A stretch of 64,000 bases of DNA from Reyranella sp. (GTDB taxonomy: Bacteria; Pseudomonadota; Alphaproteobacteria; Reyranellales; Reyranellaceae). The notes beneath the pieces were generated by a model. The model worked only from the letters and a program-made list of their open reading frames with translations, ran no database searches and was not told the DNA's origin. The translations under genes were made by a program, and so were the position numbers. Positions 34,428 to 42,438 of this stretch are shown here, one piece after another; position 1 is the first letter of the stretch; the number at the start of each line of letters is the position of its first letter. The stretch is from contig JAQSDW010000196.1 of the NCBI GenBank assembly GCA_029946105.1, positions 44,598 through 108,597 of the forward strand, read 5' to 3'.

Positions 34428-35435
34428 ATGCCCTTCGCGCTCGACCTGCCCGTCATCTTCGCCTTCATCATCGCCTTTGCGATCTTCGCCTATGTCGTGA
34501 TGGACGGTTTCGACCTCGGCATCGGCATCCTGTTCATGGCCATCCCGGCCGGCCGCGAGCGCGACAGCGCCATGAATTCGATCGCGCCGGTGTGGGACGG
34601 CAACGAGACCTGGCTGGTGCTGGGCGGCGGCGGGCTGCTGGCGGCCTTTCCGCTCGCCTACGGCATGATCCTCTCGGCACTCTATGCGCCGATCATCGCC
34701 ATGCTGCTGGCCCTGGTGTTCCGTGGCGTCGCCTTCGAGTTCCGCTGGCGCGATCCCGCGCACCGCGCCTTCTGGGATGCAGCCTTCAGCATCGGCTCGG
34801 TGGTGGCGACGCTCGCCCAGGGCATCACGCTGGGCGGCCTGCTGCAGGGCGTCGCGGTGGCGAACCGCGAATATGCCGGCGGCTGGTTCGACTGGCTGTC
34901 GCCGTTCAGCGTGCTGGTGGGCGTAAGCCTCGTTGTCGGCTACGCGCTGCTGGGCGCCACCTGGCTGATCATGAAGAGCGAGGGCACGCTGCAGGATCGC
35001 TGCTATGGGCTGGCGCTGCGGCTGGGCATCGCCGTGATCGTCGCCATGGCGGCGGTGAGCGCCTGGACGCCGTACCTGCGCGAGGCCTATTGGCTGCGCT
35101 GGTTCGCCTGGCCGCAGGTGCTGTTCACGGCCCAGGTGCCGCTGCTGGTGGTGATCACCTCGGCCGTCTTCTTCTTCAGCCTGCGCCGTCGCCACCACTA
35201 CACGCCGTTCCTGATGACGCTCGGCCTGTTCACCCTGGGGCTCCTCGGCCTCGGTATCAGCCTCTATCCCTACGTCGTGCCGCCGTCGGTCTCGATCTGG
35301 GATGCCGCCGCGCCCAACGTCAGCCTGAAGTTCATGCTGCCCGGCGTTCTGGTGATGGTGCCGATCATCCTTGCCTACACCGGCTATTCGTACTGGGTGT
35401 TCCGCGGCAAGACCGGCCATGAAGGCTACCACTGA
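34428..35435 (+). CDS. cioB: Cytochrome bd-type quinol oxidase subunit II (CioB)
   Basis: 335-residue membrane subunit, with eight or so hydrophobic helices. The family motif DGFDLGIGILFM is at about 25-36, followed by SIAPVWDGNETWLVLGGGGLLAAFPLAYGMI, with conserved RxxFEFRWRD and the SLYPYVVPPSVSIWDAAAP segment. Coupled to cioA. The terminal residues MKATTEVR of the downstream small gene, if the upstream ATG were used, would overlap its end. Confidence 0.93.
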   Translation: MPFALDLPVIFAFIIAFAIFAYVVMDGFDLGIGILFMAIPAGRERDSAMNSIAPVWDGNETWLVLGGGGLLAAFPLAYGMILSALYAPIIAMLLALVFRGVAFEFRWRDPAHRAFWDAAFSIGSVVATLAQGITLGGLLQGVAVANREYAGGWFDWLSPFSVLVGVSLVVGYALLGATWLIMKSEGTLQDRCYGLALRLGIAVIVAMAAVSAWTPYLREAYWLRWFAWPQVLFTAQVPLLVVITSAVFFFSLRRRHHYTPFLMTLGLFTLGLLGLGISLYPYVVPPSVSIWDAAAPNVSLKFMLPGVLVMVPIILAYTGYSYWVFRGKTGHEGYH

Positions 35436-35457
35436 GGTGAGACCGTCGGAGGGTTTG

Positions 35458-35559
35458 ATGCCGAAGGGGCGCCAGCTGCTGTGGTTCGTGGGCCTGTGGG
35501 CCGGCGGCGTCAGCGTGACCGCGCTGGTGAGCTACGGCATCAGGCTGTGGCTGCGCTAG
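35458..35559 (+). CDS. DUF2474-type small membrane subunit of the bd oxidase
   Basis: 33 residues, too short for most gene finders: MPKGRQLLWFVGLWAGGV and then a hydrophobic run to the end, one membrane helix. The ATG at 35458 has a strong GGAGGG site five bases before it; an upstream ATG at 35419 would overlap cioB. Short one-helix proteins of the DUF2474 type follow cioAB in many proteobacteria and are the CydX-like third subunit. Spacing of 22 bases from the cioB stop supports this. Confidence 0.8.
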   Translation: MPKGRQLLWFVGLWAGGVSVTALVSYGIRLWLR

Positions 35560-35630
35560 GCGCCGGCCGCATGCATTCGTCGCAGCTCGCGGCCTTGCGC
35601 GCCCGCCTGCGTCGCCGATAGGTTCCGGCC

Positions 35631-36461
35631 ATGCTTGCGTTCCTCGGCGACGCCTACTCGATGGCCTACGGCCTCGTGAATTCGATGGTGCTGCGCCTCA
35701 TGTTTCCGGGCGCAGTGTGCCTAGCCTATCTGCTCTTCGAGATGCTGCTGCCGCACAGCCGGAACTCGCTCAGGTCCTATGTCCGGTCCGCCTGTTTCAT
35801 GGCCGCATCGGTCGCCATCAACACCTTCGTGCTCGAAGCCGCGATGGTCCTGGTCGACACCAAGAAGATCGCGCCGCTGGCGATCCTCGACCTGTCGCCG
35901 CTCACCACGTCGGAGTCTTGGCCGCTGAAGGTCGCCGGCTGGCTGGCGGCGTCGTTCGTGCTGTCGATGGCCAGCAACGGCTTCTATTACTGGCTGCATC
36001 GCGCCCAGCACCGCTTCGCCTGGCTGTGGCGCTTCCATCGTGTGCACCATTCGATCACCGAGATGAGTGCGACCAGCAGCTATCACCATTTCACCGAGGA
36101 TCTGTTCCAGTTCACGGCCGTCACCGTGCCCATGTCCTTCCTGCTCGGTGTCGAGTCCGGTCCGGTGCCGTGGATCGTTCTCACCGTCGCCAGTACCCAT
36201 GCCTACTTCGTCCACTCCTCGGCGAACATCAACATCGGGCCGCTGCGCTACGTGATCGGCGACAACCGGTTTCATCGCATCCATCACTCGCTCGAGGAGC
36301 GGCACTTCGACCGCAACTTCGGCACGATTACGCCACTGTGGGATGTCCTGTTCGGAACCGCCTGTTTTCCGAAGGCCGGCGAGTGGCCCAAGGTCGGGCT
36401 GGCGGATGTCCGCGAGCCCAGGACCATGCGCGAATATCTGCTCATGCCTTTCCAGCCCTGA
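35631..36461 (+). CDS. Sterol desaturase/fatty acid hydroxylase-family membrane protein
   Basis: 276-residue integral-membrane di-iron oxygenase. Histidine boxes are visible: WLHRAQHRFAW, FHRVHHS and RFHRIHHS. These supply metal ligands of the fatty acid hydroxylase family. Four hydrophobic segments surround them. The position just downstream of cioAB but with its own 71-base leader gives no firm clue to substrate. Members act on lipids, sterols or carotenoids. The function of this one is unknown. Confidence 0.88.
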   Translation: MLAFLGDAYSMAYGLVNSMVLRLMFPGAVCLAYLLFEMLLPHSRNSLRSYVRSACFMAASVAINTFVLEAAMVLVDTKKIAPLAILDLSPLTTSESWPLKVAGWLAASFVLSMASNGFYYWLHRAQHRFAWLWRFHRVHHSITEMSATSSYHHFTEDLFQFTAVTVPMSFLLGVESGPVPWIVLTVASTHAYFVHSSANINIGPLRYVIGDNRFHRIHHSLEERHFDRNFGTITPLWDVLFGTACFPKAGEWPKVGLADVREPRTMREYLLMPFQP

Positions 36462-36485
36462 TGCGGCCAACCCTGACGCGGGCCC

Positions 36486-36839
36486 TCAGGTCGTGCGTCT
36501 GTTCGGCCGGCAGTTGAAGGCGAGCGGGCGTGCACTGCCGCCGATCTCGCGCAGGGTGGCAAGATCGTCGCGGCCGGCCCATTCGTTGGTCGTGTCGACG
36601 TAGCGGAAGCCCTGGTCGGTCGCCTGGTATTCGAGGCGCCAGGTCCTGCCGTCGAGCGTCACCGAGGCGCGGTTCTTGGCGTAGACCACCGCCACTTCCT
36701 TGCGGCCATCGCAGAGGTAGGCGATGCCCTGTGGCGTCGGATCGTCGGGCGCCGGCCGGGGGATCAGGTTGGTCTGGGGTTGCTGTTCGGCGGTGCAGCC
36801 GGCCAACAGGGCAATCGCTATAATCGACAGGCGCTTCAT
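36486..36839 (-). CDS. Lipoprotein with MliC-like domain
   Basis: 117 residues from ATG 36839. The lipobox LLAGC places the lipidated Cys at about residue 15 (MKRLSIIAIALLAGC). The mature part YLCDGRKEVAVVYAKNRASV and the ending ARPLAFNC match membrane-bound C-type lysozyme inhibitors (MliC), with two Cys expected to form a disulfide. Probably an outer-membrane or inner-membrane anchored lysozyme inhibitor. It converges with the sterol desaturase gene and is divergent from the hydrolase gene, 47 bases apart. Confidence 0.78.
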   Translation of the reverse strand: MKRLSIIAIALLAGCTAEQQPQTNLIPRPAPDDPTPQGIAYLCDGRKEVAVVYAKNRASVTLDGRTWRLEYQATDQGFRYVDTTNEWAGRDDLATLREIGGSARPLAFNCRPNRRTT

Positions 36840-36886
36840 CCTGCGCTTTCCTCCCATGGGCTGCACCTAAAGGAAATCGAGGGGAC

Positions 36887-37687
36887 GTGCAAATGCCACT
36901 CTTCAAACTGCGTGATGGCGCCGAGCTCCACTATGAAAAGAACGGCAGCGGCCCGCCCTTGTTCCTGGTGGCGGGCCTGGGCGGCGACGGTCGCTTCTGG
37001 GACGCCAATGTGGCCGAATTGGCCAAGCGCTTCACCGTCGTCGTGCACGATCACCGCGGCACGGCACGCAGCACGCTGTCGAAGATCGCCTACAGCATCG
37101 AGCAGATGGCCGACGATGCGCTGCAGCTGATCGAAGGGCTGGGCTACGATAAGGTGCACTGGTGCGGCCATTCGACCGGCGGCGCCATGGGCCAGGTGCT
37201 GGCCATCGACCATCCCGGCCGCATCGACCGCTTGGTCCTGAGTTCGACCTGGGCCAAGGCCGATGCTTTCTTCCGTCGCCTCTTCGAGGTCCGCTCCTTG
37301 ATGCTGCGTGAACTGGGCCCGGAGGCCTATCTGAAATCGAGCGCGCTGGCGCTCAACATGCCGTCCTGGGTACGCGACCACGATGCCGACCTTGTGGCGG
37401 CCGAGGCCAAGGCCCTGGAAACCATCCCGGTGCCGGAAATCGTGCTGTCGCGTATCGCCGCCATCATCGCCCATGACCGGCGCGACGGGCTGCAGAAGGT
37501 GCGGGCGCCCACCCTGGCGATCTGTGCCCGCGACGACACCGTGACGCCGCTTTACTTCACCGAAGAGCTGGTCCGCCTGATCCGGGGCGCCCGCGCCTGG
37601 GTGCTGGCGGACGGCGGACATGCATATCCGAACGTGCACGGCGCGGAGTTTCGTCGTGTAATGACCTCCTTCCTGTTGGAGTCCTGA
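36887..37687 (+). CDS. Alpha/beta hydrolase
   Basis: 266-residue alpha/beta hydrolase with the nucleophile elbow GHSTGG, the oxyanion region VAGLGGDGRFWD, and the catalytic His in GGHAYPNVHG. An acidic residue is expected in the CARDDTVTP segment. The organisation resembles carboxylesterase/enol-lactonase-like enzymes such as PcaD or RutD. Start ATG 36887 (MQMPLF) or 36893 (MPLF) are both possible. A GGGGAC site lies just before. The M20 peptidase gene follows after five bases, so hydrolysis of an amide or ester linked to a peptidase step is plausible. Confidence 0.87.
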   Translation: MQMPLFKLRDGAELHYEKNGSGPPLFLVAGLGGDGRFWDANVAELAKRFTVVVHDHRGTARSTLSKIAYSIEQMADDALQLIEGLGYDKVHWCGHSTGGAMGQVLAIDHPGRIDRLVLSSTWAKADAFFRRLFEVRSLMLRELGPEAYLKSSALALNMPSWVRDHDADLVAAEAKALETIPVPEIVLSRIAAIIAHDRRDGLQKVRAPTLAICARDDTVTPLYFTEELVRLIRGARAWVLADGGHAYPNVHGAEFRRVMTSFLLES

Positions 37688-37692
37688 TACCC

Positions 37693-38868
37693 ATGAATAT
37701 CGAGCCCAAGATCGCCGCCTTCGCCCACGAGCTGACCGCCATCCGGCGCGACATCCACGCTCACCCCGAACTCGGCTTCGAGGAGGAGCGGACCAGCACC
37801 ATCGTGGCGCAGAAGCTGAAGGAGTGGGGCCTCGAGGTGACGACGGGCATCGGCAAGACCGGCGTCGTCGGCACCATCAGGGTCGGCAACAATCCGCGCG
37901 CGATCGGCTTGCGCGCCGACATGGATGCCCTGCCGATGGACGAGCTCAACACCTTCGATCATCGCAGCACGCACAAGGGCCGCATGCATGCCTGTGGCCA
38001 TGACGGCCACACCACCATGCTGCTGGGCGCCGCCAAGTATCTTTCGGCGACGCGCAACTTCGACGGCACCGTGCACCTCATCTTCCAGCCGGCCGAGGAA
38101 GGCCGCGGCGGCGCCGAGGCCATGGTCAAGGATGGGCTGTTCGACAAGTTTCCCTGCGAACAGATCTTCGGCATGCACAACAGGCCGAAGCTCGACGTTG
38201 GCAAGTTCGCCATCCGCTCGGGCCCGCAGATGGCCGGCGGTGGCCTGTTCGACATCCACATCACCGGCAAGGGCGCGCATGGCGCGCGGCCCGAGACCGG
38301 CATCGACCCGGTGATCATCGCGACGCAGATCATCTCGGCGCTGCAGAGCGTGGTGTCGCGCAACGTGGCGCCGCTCGATTCGGCGGTGATCTCGGTGACG
38401 CAGATGCATTCCGGCGACGCCTACAACGTCATCCCGCAGGAGGCCGTCCTGCGCGGCACGGTCCGCGCCTTTCGCAAGGAGACCATGGCGCTGATCAAGG
38501 AGCGCATCGAAACCATTTCGGCAGGCATCGCCCGGACGCTGGGCGGCAGCGCCAAGGCCGACGTGCGCATCGCCTTCCCGCCGCTGGTCAACGACAAGGA
38601 CGCGGTCAAGTTCATCGCCGACGTGGCGGAGACGATCGTGGGTTCGGAGAACATGAACCGCGAGGGGCCGTACGTGATGGCCTCGGAGGACTTCTCCTAC
38701 ATGCTGGAGAAGGTGCCGGGTGCCTTCATCAACATCGGCAACGGTGGCGGCGAGGGCGGCTGCGAGGTGCACAATCCCAGCTACGACTTCAACGACGAGA
38801 TCCTGACGCTGGGCGCCACGCTGTGGTCGCGCGTGGTCGAAACCAAGCTTGCGAAGGATGCCCGATGA
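37693..38868 (+). CDS. M20-family amidohydrolase/aminoacylase
   Basis: 391-residue peptidase family M20D protein. Metal ligands are seen in RMHACGHDGHTTML, in the E-rich FQPAEEGRGGAEAM and in the C-terminal HNPSYDFND region. The IGLRADMDALPM motif and the GAHGARPETGIDPVIIA dimerisation segment complete it. Family members hydrolyse N-acyl amino acids, hippurate or indole-acetyl conjugates. It follows the alpha/beta hydrolase after five bases and is probably co-transcribed. Substrate not determined from sequence. Confidence 0.92.
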   Translation: MNIEPKIAAFAHELTAIRRDIHAHPELGFEEERTSTIVAQKLKEWGLEVTTGIGKTGVVGTIRVGNNPRAIGLRADMDALPMDELNTFDHRSTHKGRMHACGHDGHTTMLLGAAKYLSATRNFDGTVHLIFQPAEEGRGGAEAMVKDGLFDKFPCEQIFGMHNRPKLDVGKFAIRSGPQMAGGGLFDIHITGKGAHGARPETGIDPVIIATQIISALQSVVSRNVAPLDSAVISVTQMHSGDAYNVIPQEAVLRGTVRAFRKETMALIKERIETISAGIARTLGGSAKADVRIAFPPLVNDKDAVKFIADVAETIVGSENMNREGPYVMASEDFSYMLEKVPGAFINIGNGGGEGGCEVHNPSYDFNDEILTLGATLWSRVVETKLAKDAR

Positions 38869-38907
38869 GGAGAGCCCCGATGAGGCGCGCAGAATGAGAA
38901 CCACACC

Positions 38908-39435
38908 ATGACGGATACCACCAGCGCCCGGCACTGGCTGCTTCGGGACCTGCCCTATGCTCTGATGCTGGTGCTGGCGGTGGGCGGCATCGTGCTCACC
39001 AGCTTTCGCGGCCCGACGACTTACTACTACTGGATGGCTCTTGCGCCGATCTATGGGCTGATCTGCGTGATCTCGGGATGGGGCAAGCTCCAGACCGGCG
39101 CCGAGCGCATGCAGCTGGCGCTGACCCAGGCGCTACACTGGTTCGCCCTGGTGGCGGCGATGTGGCTGATGTTCCTTCCCGAGGTGCGCGGCGTCATCAA
39201 CGACAACGCGACCAGCCTCGCCCTGCTGATTCTGCTGGCGCTCGGTACTTTCCTGGCCGGCGTGCATGCGCGGGTATGGCGGATCAGCCTGGTTGGCGTT
39301 TTTCTGGCGATGTCGGTGCCGGCGGTGGCATGGATCCAGGAGTCGGCCGTGCTGCTGCTGGTCGGCGGCGTGCTGGCAGTTGCAGTCGTCGCGGTCTTCT
39401 GGTGGCTGTGGCGACGCGAGACGGGACGGCCGTGA
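38908..39435 (+). CDS. Integral membrane protein of unknown function
   Basis: 175 residues with about five hydrophobic helices: LMLVLAVGGIVLT, MALAPIYGLICVISG, ALHWFALVAAMWLM, LALLILLALGTFLAGV and VLLLVGGVLAVAVVAVFW. It ends in an Arg-rich tail RRETGRP. No catalytic motif is visible. It overlaps the next gene by four bases (GTGA), which suggests co-translation. Function not recognised. Confidence 0.82.
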   Translation: MTDTTSARHWLLRDLPYALMLVLAVGGIVLTSFRGPTTYYYWMALAPIYGLICVISGWGKLQTGAERMQLALTQALHWFALVAAMWLMFLPEVRGVINDNATSLALLILLALGTFLAGVHARVWRISLVGVFLAMSVPAVAWIQESAVLLLVGGVLAVAVVAVFWWLWRRETGRP

Positions 39436-40028
39436 GTGGGATCGTTCTCTGGAGCGATTATGTAAGTCCCTACGCCTTCGTCGCCAAGGCGTGGGCCTAT
39501 GCGCTCGAGGCCGACTACGACATCCCCGTCCTGTGGCGGCCCTACACGCTCGACATCGCCTCGTTCCAGGGCTCGGTGGCCGAGCGCGATGCCCATCACT
39601 GGCGCCGCGTGCGCTACGCCTACATGGACGCGCGGCGCTATGCCAACAAGCAGGGCCTCACCCTGATGGGGCCAAAGAAGATCTTTTATGCCCGCCCGAT
39701 CAATGCCGGCATGCTCTATGCCCAGGAGCACGGCATCTTCCGCGGCTACAACGATCGTGCGTTCGATCTTTTCTGGCGGCGCGAACTCGACCCCGAAAGC
39801 CCCGAGGCAATTGCCGCGATACTCGTCGCGGCGGGCGCCCCGGCAGGCTTCGAGGCCTTCCTCGCCGGCAGCGGTGGGATCGAGCACGACCGCCTGCGCG
39901 GCGAGGCCGAAGCCTCGGGCGTATTCGGCGTGCCGACTTTTTCCTTCGACGGCGAACTGTTCTGGGGCGGCGACCGGATCGGCCTGCTGTGCGAACGGCT
40001 CGACGAGAAGGGTGTGAAGCGGCGCTAG
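39432..40028 (+). CDS. DsbA-fold 2-hydroxychromene-2-carboxylate isomerase-like protein
   Basis: 198 residues beginning with GTG at 39432, overlapping the preceding membrane-protein gene by four bases. The thioredoxin/DsbA fold start VLWSDYVSPYAFVAKAWA, in which the Ser-Pro of the HCCA isomerase group replaces CxxC, and the cis-Pro GVPTFSFDGELFWGGDRI motif are visible. Family members are kappa-class GST-like isomerases acting on aromatic catabolites or unknown substrates. It lacks redox cysteines at the active site. The 3' end overlaps the convergent HPF-type gene by four bases. Confidence 0.87.
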   Translation: MSGIVLWSDYVSPYAFVAKAWAYALEADYDIPVLWRPYTLDIASFQGSVAERDAHHWRRVRYAYMDARRYANKQGLTLMGPKKIFYARPINAGMLYAQEHGIFRGYNDRAFDLFWRRELDPESPEAIAAILVAAGAPAGFEAFLAGSGGIEHDRLRGEAEASGVFGVPTFSFDGELFWGGDRIGLLCERLDEKGVKRR

Positions 40029-40411
40029 GCTCCGGGTGGACGGTCGAGCGTGCGGTCGACGCGCTCGTGCAGGGTCTTCACGGCGCCGCGCTGCTTCTGT
40101 GCCCGCTCCTTGAGCAGCCGCTTGGCCCGGCGAAAGGAGTCGTTGACCGCGAATTGCGGGCTGGAGAAGCGGTCGTCGGCCTGCGGCGTATGATCGATGT
40201 TGATGTCGATGCCGCCCGGCAGCGTCATGTGGATGTTGGCGCTGAAAAGGCCACTGGTGCGGTGATGCTTGTCGGGAATCTTGATCACGACATGGCAGGC
40301 GGTCATTCGGCCGTACAGTTGTTCCAGGGTCTCGACATGTCCGGTGATCATCTGGCTCAACGCATCGCTGGCGTCGCCGCCCTGAAAGCTGATCTTGAGG
40401 GGTGTTTCCAA
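40025..40411 (-). CDS. HPF/RaiA-type ribosome-associated protein
   Basis: 128 residues with the S30AE fold of hibernation-promoting factors: METPLKISFQGGDASDAL, HVETLEQLYGRMTACHVVIKIPDKHHRTSGLFSANIHMTLPGGIDI and VNDSFRRAKRLLKERAQKQRG. This group binds the ribosomal decoding region in stationary phase or cold. The variant without the long C-terminal dimerisation domain is common in alphaproteobacteria. Convergent to the isomerase gene. Confidence 0.88.
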   Translation of the reverse strand: METPLKISFQGGDASDALSQMITGHVETLEQLYGRMTACHVVIKIPDKHHRTSGLFSANIHMTLPGGIDINIDHTPQADDRFSSPQFAVNDSFRRAKRLLKERAQKQRGAVKTLHERVDRTLDRPPGA

Positions 40412-40535
40412 GTCGATCCTCCCTGCGATGCTTCAACGTCCATCATTGAACGTGGGGCGTACAGAGCGGGTTGCAAGCGGCGACCAGGGAACTTTCGCCG
40501 GCAGGGCCGCTAAGCAGATGCGAGAGGGAGAAGGC

Positions 40536-40808
40536 CTAGTCGCCCGCGGCGGCGCGGGGTTGCGGCGTGAGACCAGTCGTCGTGAGACCCGGCGGCGTGC
40601 GCACGACCCGGTGCGCCACCATGCGGTGGTGGAGTCCCCGTACCGTATCGCTTCCGCGGGTCAGGCAAAGCCATGGGAAGAAACCATGCACGAAGCAGGC
40701 GAGCGCGCCGACCAGCATGCGGCCGCCGAAGCCGAAAGCCATGGCCATGTGCTGGAAGTAGGTCTCATTGACCGAGGCGGGGTGATCGGTGAAGCGGCGG
40801 ATCATCAT
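40536..40808 (-). CDS. DUF6356 small membrane protein
   Basis: 90-residue protein with the pattern MMIRRFTDHPASVNETYFQHMAMAFGFGG and then a hydrophobic helix (MLVGALACFVHGFFPWL). GSDTVRGLHHRMVAHR follows. This matches DUF6356 proteins, small membrane proteins common in alphaproteobacteria without known function. The C-terminal part after about residue 70 is Pro/Thr-rich and may not be conserved. The first Met may be the second codon. Confidence 0.82.
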   Translation of the reverse strand: MMIRRFTDHPASVNETYFQHMAMAFGFGGRMLVGALACFVHGFFPWLCLTRGSDTVRGLHHRMVAHRVVRTPPGLTTTGLTPQPRAAAGD

Positions 40809-40863
40809 TGGATTTTAGCGGCCGCTGCAGGAAACGGCTTGCTACCTTTGCGCCATCGAGCCC

Positions 40864-40883
40864 AGAATTGAGGAACCAATTCT
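40864..40883. promoter_or_regulatory. Palindromic operator of the Lrp/AsnC regulator
   Basis: AGAATTG (40864-40870), six bases, CAATTCT (40877-40883): perfect 7-base inverted arms, 12 bases upstream of the regulator ATG at 40896. Lrp/AsnC proteins often repress their own gene through such sites. Confidence 0.55.
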
Positions 40884-40895
40884 AAAGGACCGCCG

Positions 40896-41375
40896 ATGGC
40901 CGCGAAATTGTCGCTGGATTCCTTCGACAAGAAGATTCTGGATTGCCTGCAGGACAATTCGGACATGCCGCTCGCCGAGATCGCCCGCCGCGTCGGGCTG
41001 TCGACGACGCCGTGCTGGCGCCGCATCAACCGGCTGCAGGAGCAGGGCATCATCCGTGCCCGAGTGGCCCTGCTGAACCGCAAGGCGGTGAACGCCGGGG
41101 TGACGGTGTTCGTGGCGGTGCGCACCGCCCATCACACGGCCCAATGGCTCGGCCGCTTCGCCAAGGCCGTGGCATCGTTTCCCGAAGTGATCGACTGCTA
41201 CCGCATGAGCGGCGAGATCGACTACCTGATCCGCCTCGCTCTGCCGGACATCGAGGCCTACGACGGCTTCTACAAGCGGCTGATCGCCAAGATCGACCTC
41301 AGCGACGTCACCTCGATGTTCGCCATGGAGGAAATCAAGTCCACCACGCGGCTCCCGCTCAATTACCTCCCCTAG
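40896..41375 (+). CDS. Lrp/AsnC-family transcriptional regulator
   Basis: 159 residues. The winged helix-turn-helix region is LDSFDKKILDCLQDNSDMPLAEIARRVGLSTTPCWRRINRLQEQG (about 5-52). The RAM ligand domain follows (VAVRTAHHTAQWL, YRMSGEIDYLIRLALPDIEAYDGFY, EEIKSTTRLPL). Length fits the family. It precedes the phosphoglycerate-dehydrogenase-like gene by 62 bases in the same direction, and may control it. The amino acid it senses is unknown. Confidence 0.9.
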   Translation: MAAKLSLDSFDKKILDCLQDNSDMPLAEIARRVGLSTTPCWRRINRLQEQGIIRARVALLNRKAVNAGVTVFVAVRTAHHTAQWLGRFAKAVASFPEVIDCYRMSGEIDYLIRLALPDIEAYDGFYKRLIAKIDLSDVTSMFAMEEIKSTTRLPLNYLP

Positions 41376-41436
41376 CCTCCGGCTGACCCCGGCTCTAGGA
41401 TCGCCCCGGTTCGATCCAAGAAATGCAGGGGAAACG

Positions 41437-42432
41437 ATGACCACGGTTCCGAATACGGGCAAGAATCGCAAGAAAGTACTGATCGTCGGCCGCATGCCGC
41501 AGGCCGGTATCGACGTCCTGAAGAAGCGCGACGACGTCGATTTCCAGATCCTGAGCGACGACACGGTGCCGAGCCTGCACCCCGCCCTGAAGGACGCCAA
41601 TGCGGTGACCCTGGGCGGCACGGCGTTCCGCCAGGCCGAGCTCGACGCTGCGCCCGGCATGATGGTGGTGGCCCGCCTCGGCGTCGGCTTCGACGCGGTC
41701 GAGATCCCCGCGCTCAACAAGCGCAGGATTCCGCTCATGACCACGGGCATCGCCAATTCCGTGTCGGTAGCCGAGCACGCGATGTACATGCTGCTGGCTT
41801 CGGCCCGGTTGGTGAAGAAATACGACCGCTTCGTGCGCGAAGGCGGCTGGGGCCAGCGGTTGGCCGACCTACCGGCCGATCTTTCCGGCAAGTCGATCCT
41901 GGTGGTCGGCATGGGCCGCATCGGCTCGCGCACGGTCAAGCGTTGCGTCGCCTTCGAGATGGACGTCTCCGTGCTCGATCCCAACATCTCCGAGGCCGAG
42001 ATCAGGAAGGCCGGCGCCACCAAGGTCACCGATCTCAAAGCCACCCTGCCCAAGGTCGATTTCGTCTCGGTCCATTGCCCCAAGGCGCCCGAGACGATCG
42101 ACATGTTCAATACCCAGACCCTGGCGTTGATGAAGCCCGATGCCTTCCTGGTGAACACCGCGCGTGGCGGCATCATCAACGAGGACGCGCTCTATACTGC
42201 CCTCAGCACCGGCAAGCTGCGCGGCGCCGGTCTCGACGTGCTCGACAAGGAGCCGCCGGATCCCGCCAACAAGCTGTTCAGCCTGGAGAACGTGATCTTC
42301 AGTCCGCACATGGCCGGCGTCACCAAGGAAGCGAGCGATCGCATGGCGGTGACCGCCATCGAAAACATCCTGAGTGTCTTCGACGGCCGCCCCAACGCTG
42401 CCCATTGCGTGAACAAGGAAGTGCTGGGCTAG
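41437..42432 (+). CDS. D-isomer 2-hydroxyacid dehydrogenase
   Basis: 331-residue D-2-hydroxyacid dehydrogenase of the SerA/LdhA fold. NAD-binding VVGMGRIGSRT is at about 150-160. The catalytic Arg is in NTARGG, the Glu in DKEPPD and the His in FSPHMAG. The N-terminal domain begins KVLIVGRMPQAGIDVL. It follows an Lrp/AsnC regulator and converges with the selenoprotein gene, whose stop lies only six bases away. Substrate not determined; glyoxylate, hydroxypyruvate or phosphoglycerate are candidates. Confidence 0.9.
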   Translation: MTTVPNTGKNRKKVLIVGRMPQAGIDVLKKRDDVDFQILSDDTVPSLHPALKDANAVTLGGTAFRQAELDAAPGMMVVARLGVGFDAVEIPALNKRRIPLMTTGIANSVSVAEHAMYMLLASARLVKKYDRFVREGGWGQRLADLPADLSGKSILVVGMGRIGSRTVKRCVAFEMDVSVLDPNISEAEIRKAGATKVTDLKATLPKVDFVSVHCPKAPETIDMFNTQTLALMKPDAFLVNTARGGIINEDALYTALSTGKLRGAGLDVLDKEPPDPANKLFSLENVIFSPHMAGVTKEASDRMAVTAIENILSVFDGRPNAAHCVNKEVLG

Positions 42433-42438
42433 AGCGAC

